From positions 28,043,209 to 28,107,208 of the forward strand of contig CP114482.1 of the NCBI GenBank assembly GCA_027186245.1: DNA of 64,000 bases, given 5' to 3'. Origin of the DNA: Coriaria nepalensis (taxonomy: Eukaryota > Streptophyta > Magnoliopsida > Cucurbitales > Coriariaceae). A model generated the notes under the pieces. That model saw only the letters and a list, made by a program, of their open reading frames with translations. It was not told the origin of the DNA and made no database searches. The position numbers and the translations under genes were made by a program. Below are positions 10,819-23,400 of the stretch, piece by piece (positions within the stretch are counted from its first letter, which is position 1; each line of letters opens with the position of its first letter).

Positions 10819-13800
10819 GCAATTCGAACGAATTCTATTTTTGCTCTTTAAACGAGACTTTTGTGCATAACTTGCAATAGATATATTCAAGCAAACTATC
10901 CATTGTTTAGCCTTGAAATCACGTCATCGAGTCTCTTCTAGAAATTAAATCATTTCAAAGCAATTCTAACGAAATCTATTTTCGTACTTGAACCACGACT
11001 TTCGTGCTTCATTTGCATTAGATATTTTTATGGAAACTATGCGTCTGTATTGCCTTAAAAGCATGTCATTGAGTCACTTTTAGTCAATAAATCATTCGAA
11101 ATCAATTCAAACGATTTCTATTTTCGCATTTCAAACACGACTTTTGTGCAAAACATGCAATTGATCTATTGATGGAAATTATGCGTTTGTTTAGCCTTAA
11201 AATCATGTCATTGAGTCTTCTCTAGTCATTAAATCAATTAAAAGTAATTCGAAAGAATTATATTTTTTGGCACTTCAAACACGACTTTCGTTCAGAACTT
11301 CAAATTCAACCATTGAGGAGAACTATGCATTCTTTTAGCCTTAAAATCATGTCATTGAGTCTCTTCTAGTCATCAAATCATTTGAAAGCAATTCGAACGA
11401 ATTCTATTTTTGCTCTTTAAACGAGACTTTTGTGCATAACTTGCAATAGATATATTCAAGCAAACTATCCATTGTTTAGCCTTGAAATCACGTCATTGAG
11501 TCTCTTCTAGAAATTAAATCATTTCAAAGCAATTCTAACGAAATCTATTTTCGTACTTGAACCACGACTTTCGTGCATAATTTGCATTAGATATTTTGAT
11601 GGCAACTATGCGTTTGTATTGCCTTAAAAGCATGTCATTGAGTCACTTTTAGTCAATAAATCATTCGAAATCAATTCAAACGATTTCTATTTTCACATTT
11701 CGAACACGACTTTTGTGCAAAACATGCAATTGATCTATTGAAGGAAATTATGCGTTTGTTTAGCCTTAAAATCATGTCATTGAGTCTTCTCTAGTCATTA
11801 AATCAATTAAAAGTAATTCGAAAGAATTCTATTTTTTGGCACTTCAAACACGACTTTCGTTCAGAACTTCCAATTCAACCATTGAGGAGAACTATGCATT
11901 CTTTTAGCCTTAAAATCATGTCATTGAGTCTCTTCTAGTCATCAAATCATTTGAAAGCAATTCGAACGAATTCTATTTTTGCTCTTTAAACGAGACTTTT
12001 ATGCATAACTTGCATTAGATATATTCAAGCAAACTATCCATTGTTTAGCCTGGAAATCACGTCATTGAGTCTCTTCTAGAAATTAAATCATTTCAAAGCA
12101 ATTCTAACGAAATCTATTTTCGTACTTGAACCACGACTTTCGTGCTTCATTTGCATTAGATATTTTTATGGAAACTATGCGTCTGTATTGCCTTAAAAGC
12201 ATGTCATTGAGTCACTTTTAGTCAATAAATCATTCGAAATCAATTCAAACGATTTCTATTTTCGCATTTCAAACACGACTTTTGTGCAAAACATGCAATT
12301 GATCTATTGATGGAAATTATGCGTTTGTTTAGCCTTAAAATCATGTCATTGAGTCTTCTCTAGTCATTAAATCAATTAAAAGTAATTCGAAAGAATTCTA
12401 TTTTTTGGCACTTCAAACACGACTTTCGTTCAGAACTTCCAATTCAACCATTGAGGAGAACTATGCATTCTTTTAGCCTTAAAATCATGTCATTGAGTCT
12501 CTTCTAGTCATCAAATCATTTGAAAGCAATTCGAACGAATTCTATTTTTGCTCTTTAAACGAGACTTTTGTGCATAACTTGCAATTGATATATTCATGAA
12601 AACTATCCATTGTTTAGCCTTGAAATCACGTCATTGAGTCTCTTCTAGAAATTAAATCATTTCAAAGCAATTCTAACGAAATCTATTTTCGTACTTGAAC
12701 CACGACTTTCGTGCTTCATTTGCATTAGATATTTTTATGGAAACTATGCGTCTGTATTGCCTTAAAAGCATGTCATTGAGTCACTTTTAGTCAATAAATC
12801 ATTCGAAATCAATTCAAACGATTTCTATTTTCGCATTTCAAACACGACTTTTGTGCAAAACATGCAATTGATCTATTGATGGAAATTATGCGTTTGTTTA
12901 GCCTTAAAATCATGTCATTGAGTCTTCTCTAGTCATTAAATCAATTAAAAGTAATTCGAAAGAATTCTATTTTTTGGCACTTCAAACACGACTTTCGTTC
13001 AGAACTTCAAATTCAACCATTGAGGAGAACTATGCATTCTTTTAGCCTTAAAATCATGTCATTGAGTCTCTTCTAGTCATCAAATCATTTGAAAGCAATT
13101 CGAACGAATTCTATTTTTGCTCTTTAAACGAGACTTTTGTGCATAACTTGCAATAGATATATTCAAGCAAACTATCCATTGTTTAGCCTTGAAATCACGT
13201 CATTGAGTCTCTTCTAGAAATTAAATCATTTCAAAGCAATTCTAACGAAATCTATTTTCGTACTTGAACCACGACTTTCGTGCATAATTTGCATTAGATA
13301 TTTTGATGGCAACTATGCGTTTGTATTGCCTTAAAAGCATGTCATTGAGTCACTTTTAGTCAATAAATCATTCGAAATCAATTCAAACGATTTCTATTTT
13401 CGCATTTCGAACACGACTTTTGCGCAAAACATGCAATTGATCTATTGAAGGCAATTATGCGTTTGTTTAGCCTTAAAATCATGTCATTGAGTCTTCTCTA
13501 GTCATTAAATCAATTAAAAGTAATTCGAAAGAATTCTATTTTTTGGCACTTCAAACACGACTTTCGTTCAGAACTTCCAATTCAACCATTGAGGAGAACT
13601 ATGCATTCTTTTAGCCTTAAAATCATGTCATTGAGTCTCTTCTAGTCATCAAATCATTTGAAAGCAATTCGAACGAATTCTATTTTTGCTCTTTAAACGA
13701 GACTTTTGTGCATAACTTGCATTAGATATATTCAAGCAAACTATCCATTGTTTAGCCTTGAAATCACGTCATTGAGTCTCTTCTAGAAATTAAATCATTT

Positions 13801-14232
13801 CAAAGCAATTCTAACGAAATCTATTTTCGTACTTGAACCACGACTTTCGTGCTTCATTTGCATTAGATATTTTTATGGAAACTATGCGTCTGTATTGCCT
13901 TAAAAGCATGTCATTGAGTCACTTTTAGTCAATAAATCATTCGAAATCAATTCAAACGATTTCTATTTTCGCATTTCAAACACGACTTTTGTGCAAAACA
14001 TGCAATTGATCTATTGATGGAAATTATGCGTTTGTTTAGCCTTAAAATCATGTCATTGAGTCTTCTCTAGTCATTAAATCAATTAAAAGTAATTCGAAAG
14101 AATTCTATTTTTTGGCACTTCAAACACGACTTTCGTTCAGAACTTCCAATTCAACCATTGAGGAGAACTATGCATTCTTTTAGCCTTAAAATCATGTCAT
14201 TGAGTCTCTTCTAGTCATCAAATCATTTGAAA
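10819..14232 (+). repeat. Three-unit (1707-bp) super-repeat, two copies
   Basis: The three units from 10819 repeat from 12526. B subtypes run B3-B1-B3 in both copies, with the rare GTGCTTCATTTGC in the B3 members (near 11005, 12142, 12713 and 13850). CTATTGATGGAAATT marks the C of units 10819, 11957, 12526 and 13664, and AACTTCAAATTCAACC marks the D of units 10819 and 12526. The first A differs (A1 at 10819, A2 at 12526), so the clean correspondence begins within the first unit. This indicates duplication of a block of three HOR units. Confidence 0.8.
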
Positions 14233-15370
14233 GCAATTCGAACGAATTCTATTTTTGCTCTTTAAACGAGACTTTTGTGCATAACTTGCAATTGATATAT
14301 TCATGAAAACTATCCATTGTTTAGCCTTGAAATCACGTCATTGAGTCTCTTCTAGAAATTAAATCATTTCAAAGCAATTCGAACGAAATCTATTTTTGTA
14401 CTTGAACCACGACTGTCGTGCATAATTTCCGTTACATCTTTTCATGGCAACTATGCGTTTATATAACCTTAAAATCATGTCATTGAGTCACTTTTAGTCA
14501 ATAAATCATTCGAAATCAATTCAAACGATTTCTATTTTCACATTTCAAACACGACTTTTGTGCAAAACATGCAATTGATATATTGAAGGCAATTATGAGT
14601 TTGTTTAGCCTTAAATTTGTGTCATTGAGTCATCTCTATTCATTAAATCAATTAAAAGTAATTCGGAAGAATTCTATTTTTTGGCACTTCAAACACGACT
14701 TTCGTTCAGAACTTCCAATTCAACCATTGAGGACACTTATGCATTCTTTTAGCCTTCAAATCATGTCATTGAGTCTCTTCTAGTCATCAAATCATTTGAA
14801 AGCAATTTGAACGAATTCTATTTTTGCTCTTTAAACGAGACTTTTGTGCATAACTTGCAATAGATATATTCAAGCAAACTATCCATTGTTTAGCCTTGAA
14901 ATCACGTCATTGAGTCTCTTCTAGAAATTAAATCATTTCAAAGCAATTCTAACGAAATCTATTTTCGTACTTGAACCACGACTTTCATGCATAATTTGCA
15001 TTAGATATTTTTATGGAAACTATGCGTCTGTATTGCCATAAAAGCATGTCATTGAGTCACTTTTAGTCAATAAATCATTCGAAATCAATTCAAACGATTT
15101 CTATTTTCGCATTTCGAACACGACTTTTGCGCAAAACATGCAATTGATCTATTGAAGGCAATTATGCGTTTGTTTAGCCTTAAAATCATGTCATTGAGTC
15201 TTCTCTAGTCATTAAATCAATTAAAAGTAATTCGAAAGAATTTTTTTTTTTGGCACTTCAAACACGACTTTCGTTCAGAACTTCCAATTCAACCATTGAG
15301 GAGAACTATGCATTCTTTTAGCCTTAAAATCATGTCATTGAGTCTCTTCTAGTCATTAAATCATTTGAAA

Positions 15371-17260
15371 GCAATTCGAACGAATTCTATTTTTGCTCTT
15401 TAAACGAGACTTTTGTGCATAACTTGCAATAGATATATTCAAGCAAACTATCCATTGTTTAGCCTTGAAATCACGTCATTGAGTCTCTTCTAGAAATTAA
15501 ATCATTTCAAAGCAATTCTAACGAAATCTATTTTCGTACTTGAACCACGACTTTCATGCATAATTTGCATTAGATCTTTTGATGGCAACTATGCGTTTGT
15601 ATAGCCTTAAAATCATGTCATTGAGTCACTTTTAGTCAATAAATCATTCGAAATCAATTCAAACGATTTCTATTTTCACATTTCAAACACGACTTTTGTG
15701 CAAAACATGCAATTGATATATTGAAGGCAATTATGAGTTTGTTTAGCCTTAAAATCATGTCATTGAGTCTTCTCTAGTCATTAAATCAATTAAAAGTAAT
15801 TTGAAAGAATTCTATTTTTTGGCACTTCAAACATGACTTTCGTTCAGAACTTCCAATTCAACCATCGAGGAGAACTATGCATTCTTTTAGCGTTAAAATC
15901 ATGTCATTGAGTCTCTTCTAGTCATCAGATCATTTGAAAGCAATTCGAACGAATTCTATTTTTGCTCTTTAAACTAGACTTTTGTGCATAACTTGCAATA
16001 GATATATTCAAGCAAACTATCCATTGTTTAGCCTTGAAATCACGTCATTGAGTCTCTTCTAGAAATTAAATCATTTCAAAGCAATTCTAACGAAATCTAT
16101 TTTCGTACTTGAACCACGACTTTCGTACATAATTTGCATTAGATCTCTTGACGGGAACTACGGGTTTGTATAGCCTTAAAATCATGTCATTGAGTCACTC
16201 TTAGTCAATAAATCATTCGTAATGAATTCAAACGATTTCTATTTTCGCATTTCAAACACGACTGTTGTGCAAAACATGCAATTGATCTATTAAAGGCAAT
16301 TATGCGTTTGTTTAGCCTTAAAATCATGTCATTGAGTCTTCTCTAGTCATTAAATTAATCAAAAGTAATTCGAAAGAATTCTATTTTTTGGAACTTGAAA
16401 CACGACTTTCGTTCAGAACTTCCAATTCAACCATTGAGGAGAACTGTGCATTCTTTTAGCCTTAAAATCATGTCATTGAGTCTCTTCTAGTCATCAAATC
16501 ATTTGAAAGCAATTCGAACGAATTCTATTTTTGCTCTTTAAACGAGACTTTTGTGCATAACTTGCAATAGATATATTCAAGCAAACTATCCATTGTTTAG
16601 CCTTGAAATCACGTCATTGAGTCTCTTCTAGAAATTAAATCATTTCAAAGCAATTCTAACGAAATCTATTTTCGTACTTGAACCACGACTTTCCTGCATA
16701 ATTTGCATTAGATATTTTGATGGCAACTATGCGTTTGTATTGCCTTAAAAGCATGTCATTGAGTCACTTTTAGTCAATAAATCATTCGAAATCAATTCAA
16801 ACGATTTCTATTTTCACATTTCGAACACGACTTTTATGCAAAACATGCAATTGATCTATTGAAGGAAATTATGCGTTTGTTTAGCCTTAAAATCATGTCA
16901 TTGAGTCTTGTCTAGTCATTAAATCAATTAAAAGTAATTCGAAAGAATTCTATTTTTTGGCACTTCAAACACGACTTTTGTTCAGAACTTCCAATTCAAC
17001 CATTGAGGAGAACTATGCATTCTTTTAGCCTTAAAATCATGTCATTGAGTCTCTTCTAGTCATTAAATCATTTGAAAGCAATTCGAACGAATTCTATTTT
17101 TGCTCTTTAAACGAGACTTTTGTGCATAACTTGCAATAGATATATTCAAGCAAACTATCCATTGTTTAGCCTTGAAATCACGTCATTGAGTCTCTTCTAG
17201 AAATTAAATCATTTCAAAGCAATTCTAACGAAATCTATTTTCGTACTTGAACCACGACTT
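15371..17260 (+). repeat. Downstream copy of the 9.1-11.0 kb block
   Basis: This is the partner of the block at 9112-11000, carrying the same order of four B subtypes and the same rare variants, including TCACTCTTAGTC and GAACTGTGCATTC. Small differences (for example GACGGGAAC here, GACGGCAAC there) show some divergence since the duplication. Confidence 0.8.
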
Positions 17261-20200
17261 TCATGCATAATTTGCATTAGATATTTTTATGGAAACTATG
17301 CGTCTGTATTGCCTTAAAAGCATGTCATGCAGTCACTTTTAGTCAATAAATCATTCGAAATCAATTCAAACGATTTCTATTTTCGCATTTCAAACACGAC
17401 TTTTGTGCAAAACATGCAATTGATCTATTGAAGGCAATTATGCGTTTGTTTAGCCTTAAAATCGTGTCATTGAGTCTTCTCTAGTCATTATATCAATTAA
17501 AAGTAATTCGAAAGAATTCTATTTTTTGGCACTTCAAACACGACTTTCGTTCAGAACTTCCAATTCAACCATTGAGGAGAACTATGCATTCTTTTAGCCT
17601 TAAAATCATGTCATTGAGTCTCTTCTAGTCATCAAATCATTTGAAAGCAATTCGAACGAATTCTATTTTTGCTCTTTAAACGAGACTTTTGTGCATAACT
17701 TGCAATAGATATATTGAAGCAAACTATCCATTGTTTAGCCTTGAAATCACGTCATTGAGTCTCTTCTAGAAATTAAATCCTTTCAAAGCAATTCGAACGA
17801 AATCTATTTTCGTACTTGAACCACGACTTTCGTACATAATTTGCATTAGATCTCTTGACGGCAACTACGGGTTTGTATAGCCTTAAATCATGTCATTGAG
17901 TCACTTTTAGTCAATAAATCATTCGAAATCAATTCAAACGATTTCTATTTTCGCATTTCAAACACGACTTTTGTTCAAAACATGCAATTGATCTATTGAA
18001 GGCAATTATGCGTTTGTTTAGCCTTAAAATCATGTCATTGAGTCTTCTCTAGTCATTAAATCAATTAAAAGTAATTCGAAAGAATTCTATTTTTTGGCAC
18101 TTCAAACACGACTTTCGTTCAGAACTTCCAATTCAACCATTGAGGAGAACTATGCATTCTTTTAGCCTTAAAATCATGTCATTGAGTCTCTTCTAGTCAT
18201 CAAATCATTTGAAAGCAATTCGAACGAATTCTATTTTTGCTCTTTAAACGAGACTTTTGTGCAAAACTTGCAATAGATATATTCAAGCAAACTATCCATT
18301 GTTTAGCCTTGAAATCACGTCATTGAGTCTCTTCTAGAAATTAAATCATTTCAAGGCAATTCTAACGAAATCTATTTTCGTACTTGAACCACGACTTTCG
18401 TACATAATTTGCATTAGATCTCTTGACGGCAACTACGGGTTTGTATAGCCTTAAATCCTGTCATTGAGTCACTTTTAGTCAATAAATCATTTGAAATCAA
18501 TTCAAACGATTTCTATTTTCGCATTTCAAACACGACTTTGGTGCAAAACATGCAATTGATCTATTGAAGGCAATTATGCGTTTGTTTAGCCTTAAAATCA
18601 TGTCATTGAGTCTGCTCTAGTCATTAAATCAATTAAAAGTAATTCGAAAGAATTCTATTTTTTGGCACTTCAAACACGACTTTCGTTCTGAACTTCCAAT
18701 TCAACCATTGAGGAGAACTATGCATTCTTTTAGCCTTAAAATCATGTCATTGAGTCTCTTCTAGTCATCAAATCATTTGAAAGCAATTCGAACGAATTCT
18801 ATTTTTGCTCTTTAAACGAGACTTTTGTGCATAACTTGCAATAGATATATTGAAGCAAACTATCCATTGTTTACCCTTGAAATCACGTCATTGAGTCTCT
18901 TCTAGAAATTAAATCATTTCAAAGCAATTCGAACGAAATCTATTTTCGTACTTGAACCACGACTTTCTTGCATAATTTGCATTAGATCTTTTGATGGCAA
19001 CTATGCGTTTGTATAGCCTTAAAATCATGTCATTGAGTCACTTTTAGTCAATAAATCATTCGAAATCAATTCAAACGATTTCTATTTTCACATTTCAAAC
19101 ACGACTTTTGTGCAAAACATGCAATTGATATATTGAAGGCAATTATGAGTTTGTTTAGCCTTAAAATCATGTCATTGAGTCTTCTCGAGTCATTAAATCA
19201 ATTAAAAGTAATTTGAAAGAATTCTATTTTTTGGCACTTCAAACATGACTTTCGTTCAGAACTTCAAATTCAACCATTGAGGACAACTATGCATTCTTTT
19301 AGCCTTAAAATCATGTCATTGAGTCTCTTCTAGTCATCAAATCATTTGAAAGCAATTCGAACGAATTCTATTTTTGCTCTTTAAACGAGACTTTTGTGCA
19401 TAACTTGCAATACATATATTCAAGCAAACTATCCATTGTTTAGCCTTGAAATCACGTCATTGAGTCTCTTCTAGAAATTAGATCATTTCAAAGCAATTCG
19501 AACGAAATCTATTTTCATACTTGAACCACGACTTTCTTGCATAATTTGCATTAGATCTTTTGATGGCAACTATGCGTTTGTATAGCCTTAAAATCATGTC
19601 ATTGAGTCACTTTTAGTCAATAAATCATTCGAAATCAATTCAAACGATTTCTATTTTCGCATTTCAAACACGACTTTTGTGCAAAACATGCAATTGATCT
19701 ATTGAAGGCAATTATGCGTTTGTTTAGCCTTAAAATCATGTCATTGAGTCTTCTCTAGTCATTAAATCAATTAAAAGTAATTCGAAAGAATTCTATTTTT
19801 TGGCACTTCAAACACGACTTTCGTTGAACTTCCAATTCAACCATTGAGGAGAACTATGCATTCTTTTAGCCTTAAAATCATGTCATTGAGTCTCTTCTAG
19901 TCATCAAATCATTTGAAAGCAATTCGAAAGAAATCTATTTTTGCTCTTTAAATGAGACTTTTGTGCATAACTTGCAATAGATATATTCAAGCAAACTATC
20001 CATTGTTTAGCCTTGAAATCACGTCATTGAGTCTCTTCTAGAAATTAAATCATTTCAAAGCAATTCTAACGAAATCTATTTTCGTACTTGAACCACGACT
20101 TTCGTGCATAATTTGCATTAGATATTTTGATGGCAACTATGCGTTTGTATTGCCTTAAAAGCATGTCATTGAGTCACTTTTAGTGAATAAATCATTCGAA

Positions 20201-20487
20201 ATCAATTCAAATGATTTCTATTTTCACATTTCAAACACGACTGTTGTGCAAAACATGCAATTGATCTATTGAAGGAAATCATGCGTTTGTTTAGCCTTAA
20301 AATCATGTCATTGAGTCTTCTCTAGTCATTAAATTAATTAAAAGTAATTCGAAAGAATTCTATTTTTTGGCACTTCAAACACGACTTTCGTTCAGAACTT
20401 CCAATTCAACCATTGAGGAGAACTATGCATTCTTTTAGCCTTAAAATCATGTCATTGAGTCTCTTCTAGTCATCAAATCATTTGAAA

Positions 20488-23400
20488 GCAATTCGAACGA
20501 ATTCTATTTTTGCTCTTTAAACGAGACCTTTGTGCATAACTTGCAATTGATATATTCATGAAAACTATCCATTGTTTAGCCTCGAAATCACGTCATTGAG
20601 TCTCTTCTAGAAATTAAATCATTTCAAAGCAATTCGAACGAAATCTATTTTCGTACTTGAACCACGACTGTCGTGCATAATTTCCGTTACATCTTTTCAT
20701 GGCAACTATGCGTTTGTATAGCCTTAAAATCATGTCATTGAGTCACTTTTAGTCAATAAATCATTCGAAATCAATTCAAACGATTTCTATTTTCGCATTT
20801 CAAACACGACTGTTGTGCAAAACATGCGATTGATCTATTGAAGGCAATTATGCGTTTGTTTAGCCTTAAAATCATGTCATTGAGTCATCTCTAGTCATTA
20901 AATCAATTAAAAGTAATTCGGAAGAATTCTATTTTTTGGCACTTCAAACACGACTTTCGTTCAGAACTTCCAATTCAAACATTGAGGACACTTATGCATT
21001 CTTTTAGCCTTAAAATCTTGTCATTGAGTCTCCTCTAGTCATCAAATCATTTGAAAGCAATTCGAACGAATTCTATTTTTGCTCTTTAAACGAGACTTTG
21101 GTGCATAACTTGCAATTGATATATTCATAAAAACTATCCATTGTTTAGCCTCGAAATCACGTCATTGAGTCTCTTCTACAAATTAAATCATTTCAAAGAA
21201 ATTCGAACGAAATCTATTTTCGTACTTGAACCACGACTGTCGTGCATAATTTCCGTTACATCTTTTCATGGCAACTATGCATTTGTATAGCCTTAAAATC
21301 ATGTCATTGAGTCACTTTTAGTCAATAAATCATTCGAAATCAATTCAAACGATTTCTATTTTCGCATTGCAAACACGACTGTTGTGCAAAACATGCGATT
21401 GATCTATTGAAGGCAATTATGCGTTTGTTTAGCCTTAAAATCATGTCATTGAGTCATCTCTAGTCATTAAATCAATTAAAAGTAATGCGGAAGAATTCTA
21501 TTTTTTGGCACTTCAAACACGACTTTCGTTCAGAACTTCCAATTCAAACATTGAGGACACTTATGCATTCTTTTAGCCTTAAAATCTTGTCATTGAGTCT
21601 CTTCTAGTCATCAAATCATTTGAAAGCAATTCAAACGCATTCTATTTTTGCTCTTTAAACGAGACTTTTGTGCATAACTTGCAATTGATATATTCATGAA
21701 AACTATCCATTGTTTAGCCTCGAAATCACGTCATTGAGTCTCTTCTACAAATTAAATCATTTCAAAGAAATTCGAACGAAATCTATTTTCGTACTTGAAC
21801 CACGACTATCGTGCATAATTTCCGTTACATCTTTTCATGGCAACTATGCGTTTGTATAGCCTTAAAATCATGTCATTGAGTCACTTTTAGTCAATAAATC
21901 AATCGAAATCAATTCAAACGATTTCTATTTTCGCATTTCAAACACGACTGTTGTGCAAAACATGCGATTGATCTATTGAAGGCAATTATGCGTTTGTTTA
22001 GCCTTAAAATCATGTCATTGAGTCATCTCTAGTCATTAAATCAAGTAAAAGTAATTCGAAAGAATTCTATTTTTTGGCACTTCAAACACGACTTTCGTTC
22101 AGAACTTCCAATTCAAACATTGAGGACACTTATGAATTCTTTTAGCCTTAAAATCTTGTCATTGAGTCTCTTCTAGTCATCAAATCATTTGAAAGCAATT
22201 CGAACGAATTCTATTTTTGCTCTTTAAACGAGACTTTTGTGCATAACTTGCAATTGATATATTCATGAAAACTATCCATTGTTTAGCCTAGAAATCACGT
22301 CATTGAGTCTCTTCTACAAATTAAATCATTTCAAAGAAATTCGAACGAAATCTATTTTCGTACTTGAACCACGACTGTCGTGCATAATTTCCGTTACATC
22401 TTTTCATGGCAACTATGCGTTTGTATAGCCTTAAAATCGTGTCATTGAGTCACTTTTAGTCAATAAATCATTCGAAATCAATTCAAACGATTTCTATTTT
22501 CGCCTTTCAAACACGACTGTTGTGCAAAACATGCAATTGATCTATTGAAGGCAATTATGCGTTTGTTTAGCCTTAAAATCATGTCATTGAGTCATCTCTA
22601 GTCATTAAATCAATTAAAAGTAATTCGAAAGAATTCTATTTTTTGGCACTTCAAACACGACTTTCGTTCAGAACTTCCAATTCAACCATTGAGGAGAACT
22701 ATGCATTCTTTTAGCCTTCAAATCATGTCATTGAGTCTCTTCTAGTCATCAAATCATTTGAAAGCAATTCGAACGAATTCTATTTTTGCTCTTTAAACGA
22801 GACTTTTGTGCATAACTTGCAATTGATATATTCATGAAAACTATCCATTGTTTAGCCTTGAAATCACGTCATTGAGTCTCTTCTAGAAATTAAATCATTT
22901 CAAAGCAATTCGAACGAAATCTATTTTCGTACTTGAACCACGACTGTCGTGCATAATTTCCGTTACATCTTTTCATGGCAACTATGCGTTTCTATAGCCT
23001 TAAAATCATGTCATTGAGTCACTTTTAGTCAATAAATCATTCGAAATCAATTCAAACGATTTCTATTTTCGCATTTCGAACACGACTTTTGTGCAAAACA
23101 TGCAATTGATCTATTGAAGGCAATTATGCGTTTGTTTAGCCTTAAAATCATGTCATTGAGTCTTCTCTAGTCATTAAATTAATTAAAAGTAATTCGAAAG
23201 AATTCTATTTTTGGGCACTTCAAACACGACTTTCGTTCAGAACTTCCAATTCAACCATTGAGGAGAACTATGCATTCTTTTAGCCTTAAAATCATGTCAT
23301 TGAGTCTCTTCTAGTCATCAAATCATTTGAAAGCAATTCGAACGAATTCTATTTTTGCTCTTTAAACGAGACTTTTGTGCATAACTTGCAATTGATATAT

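Larger units (their letters stand above)
9112..11000 (+). repeat. Block whose copy lies 6259 bp (11 units) downstream
   Basis: The units at 9112, 9681, 10250 and 10819 have the B subtype order B1', B4, B1, B3, the same as units 15371, 15940, 16509 and 17078. Rare shared variants include the CTCTTGACGG...AACTACGGG stretch, TCACTCTTAGTC at 9936 and 16195, CATTCGTAATGAATTC and GAACTGTGCATTC. The offset measured at CTTAGTC (9941 and 16200) is 6259 bp, exactly 11 units. Confidence 0.8.
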
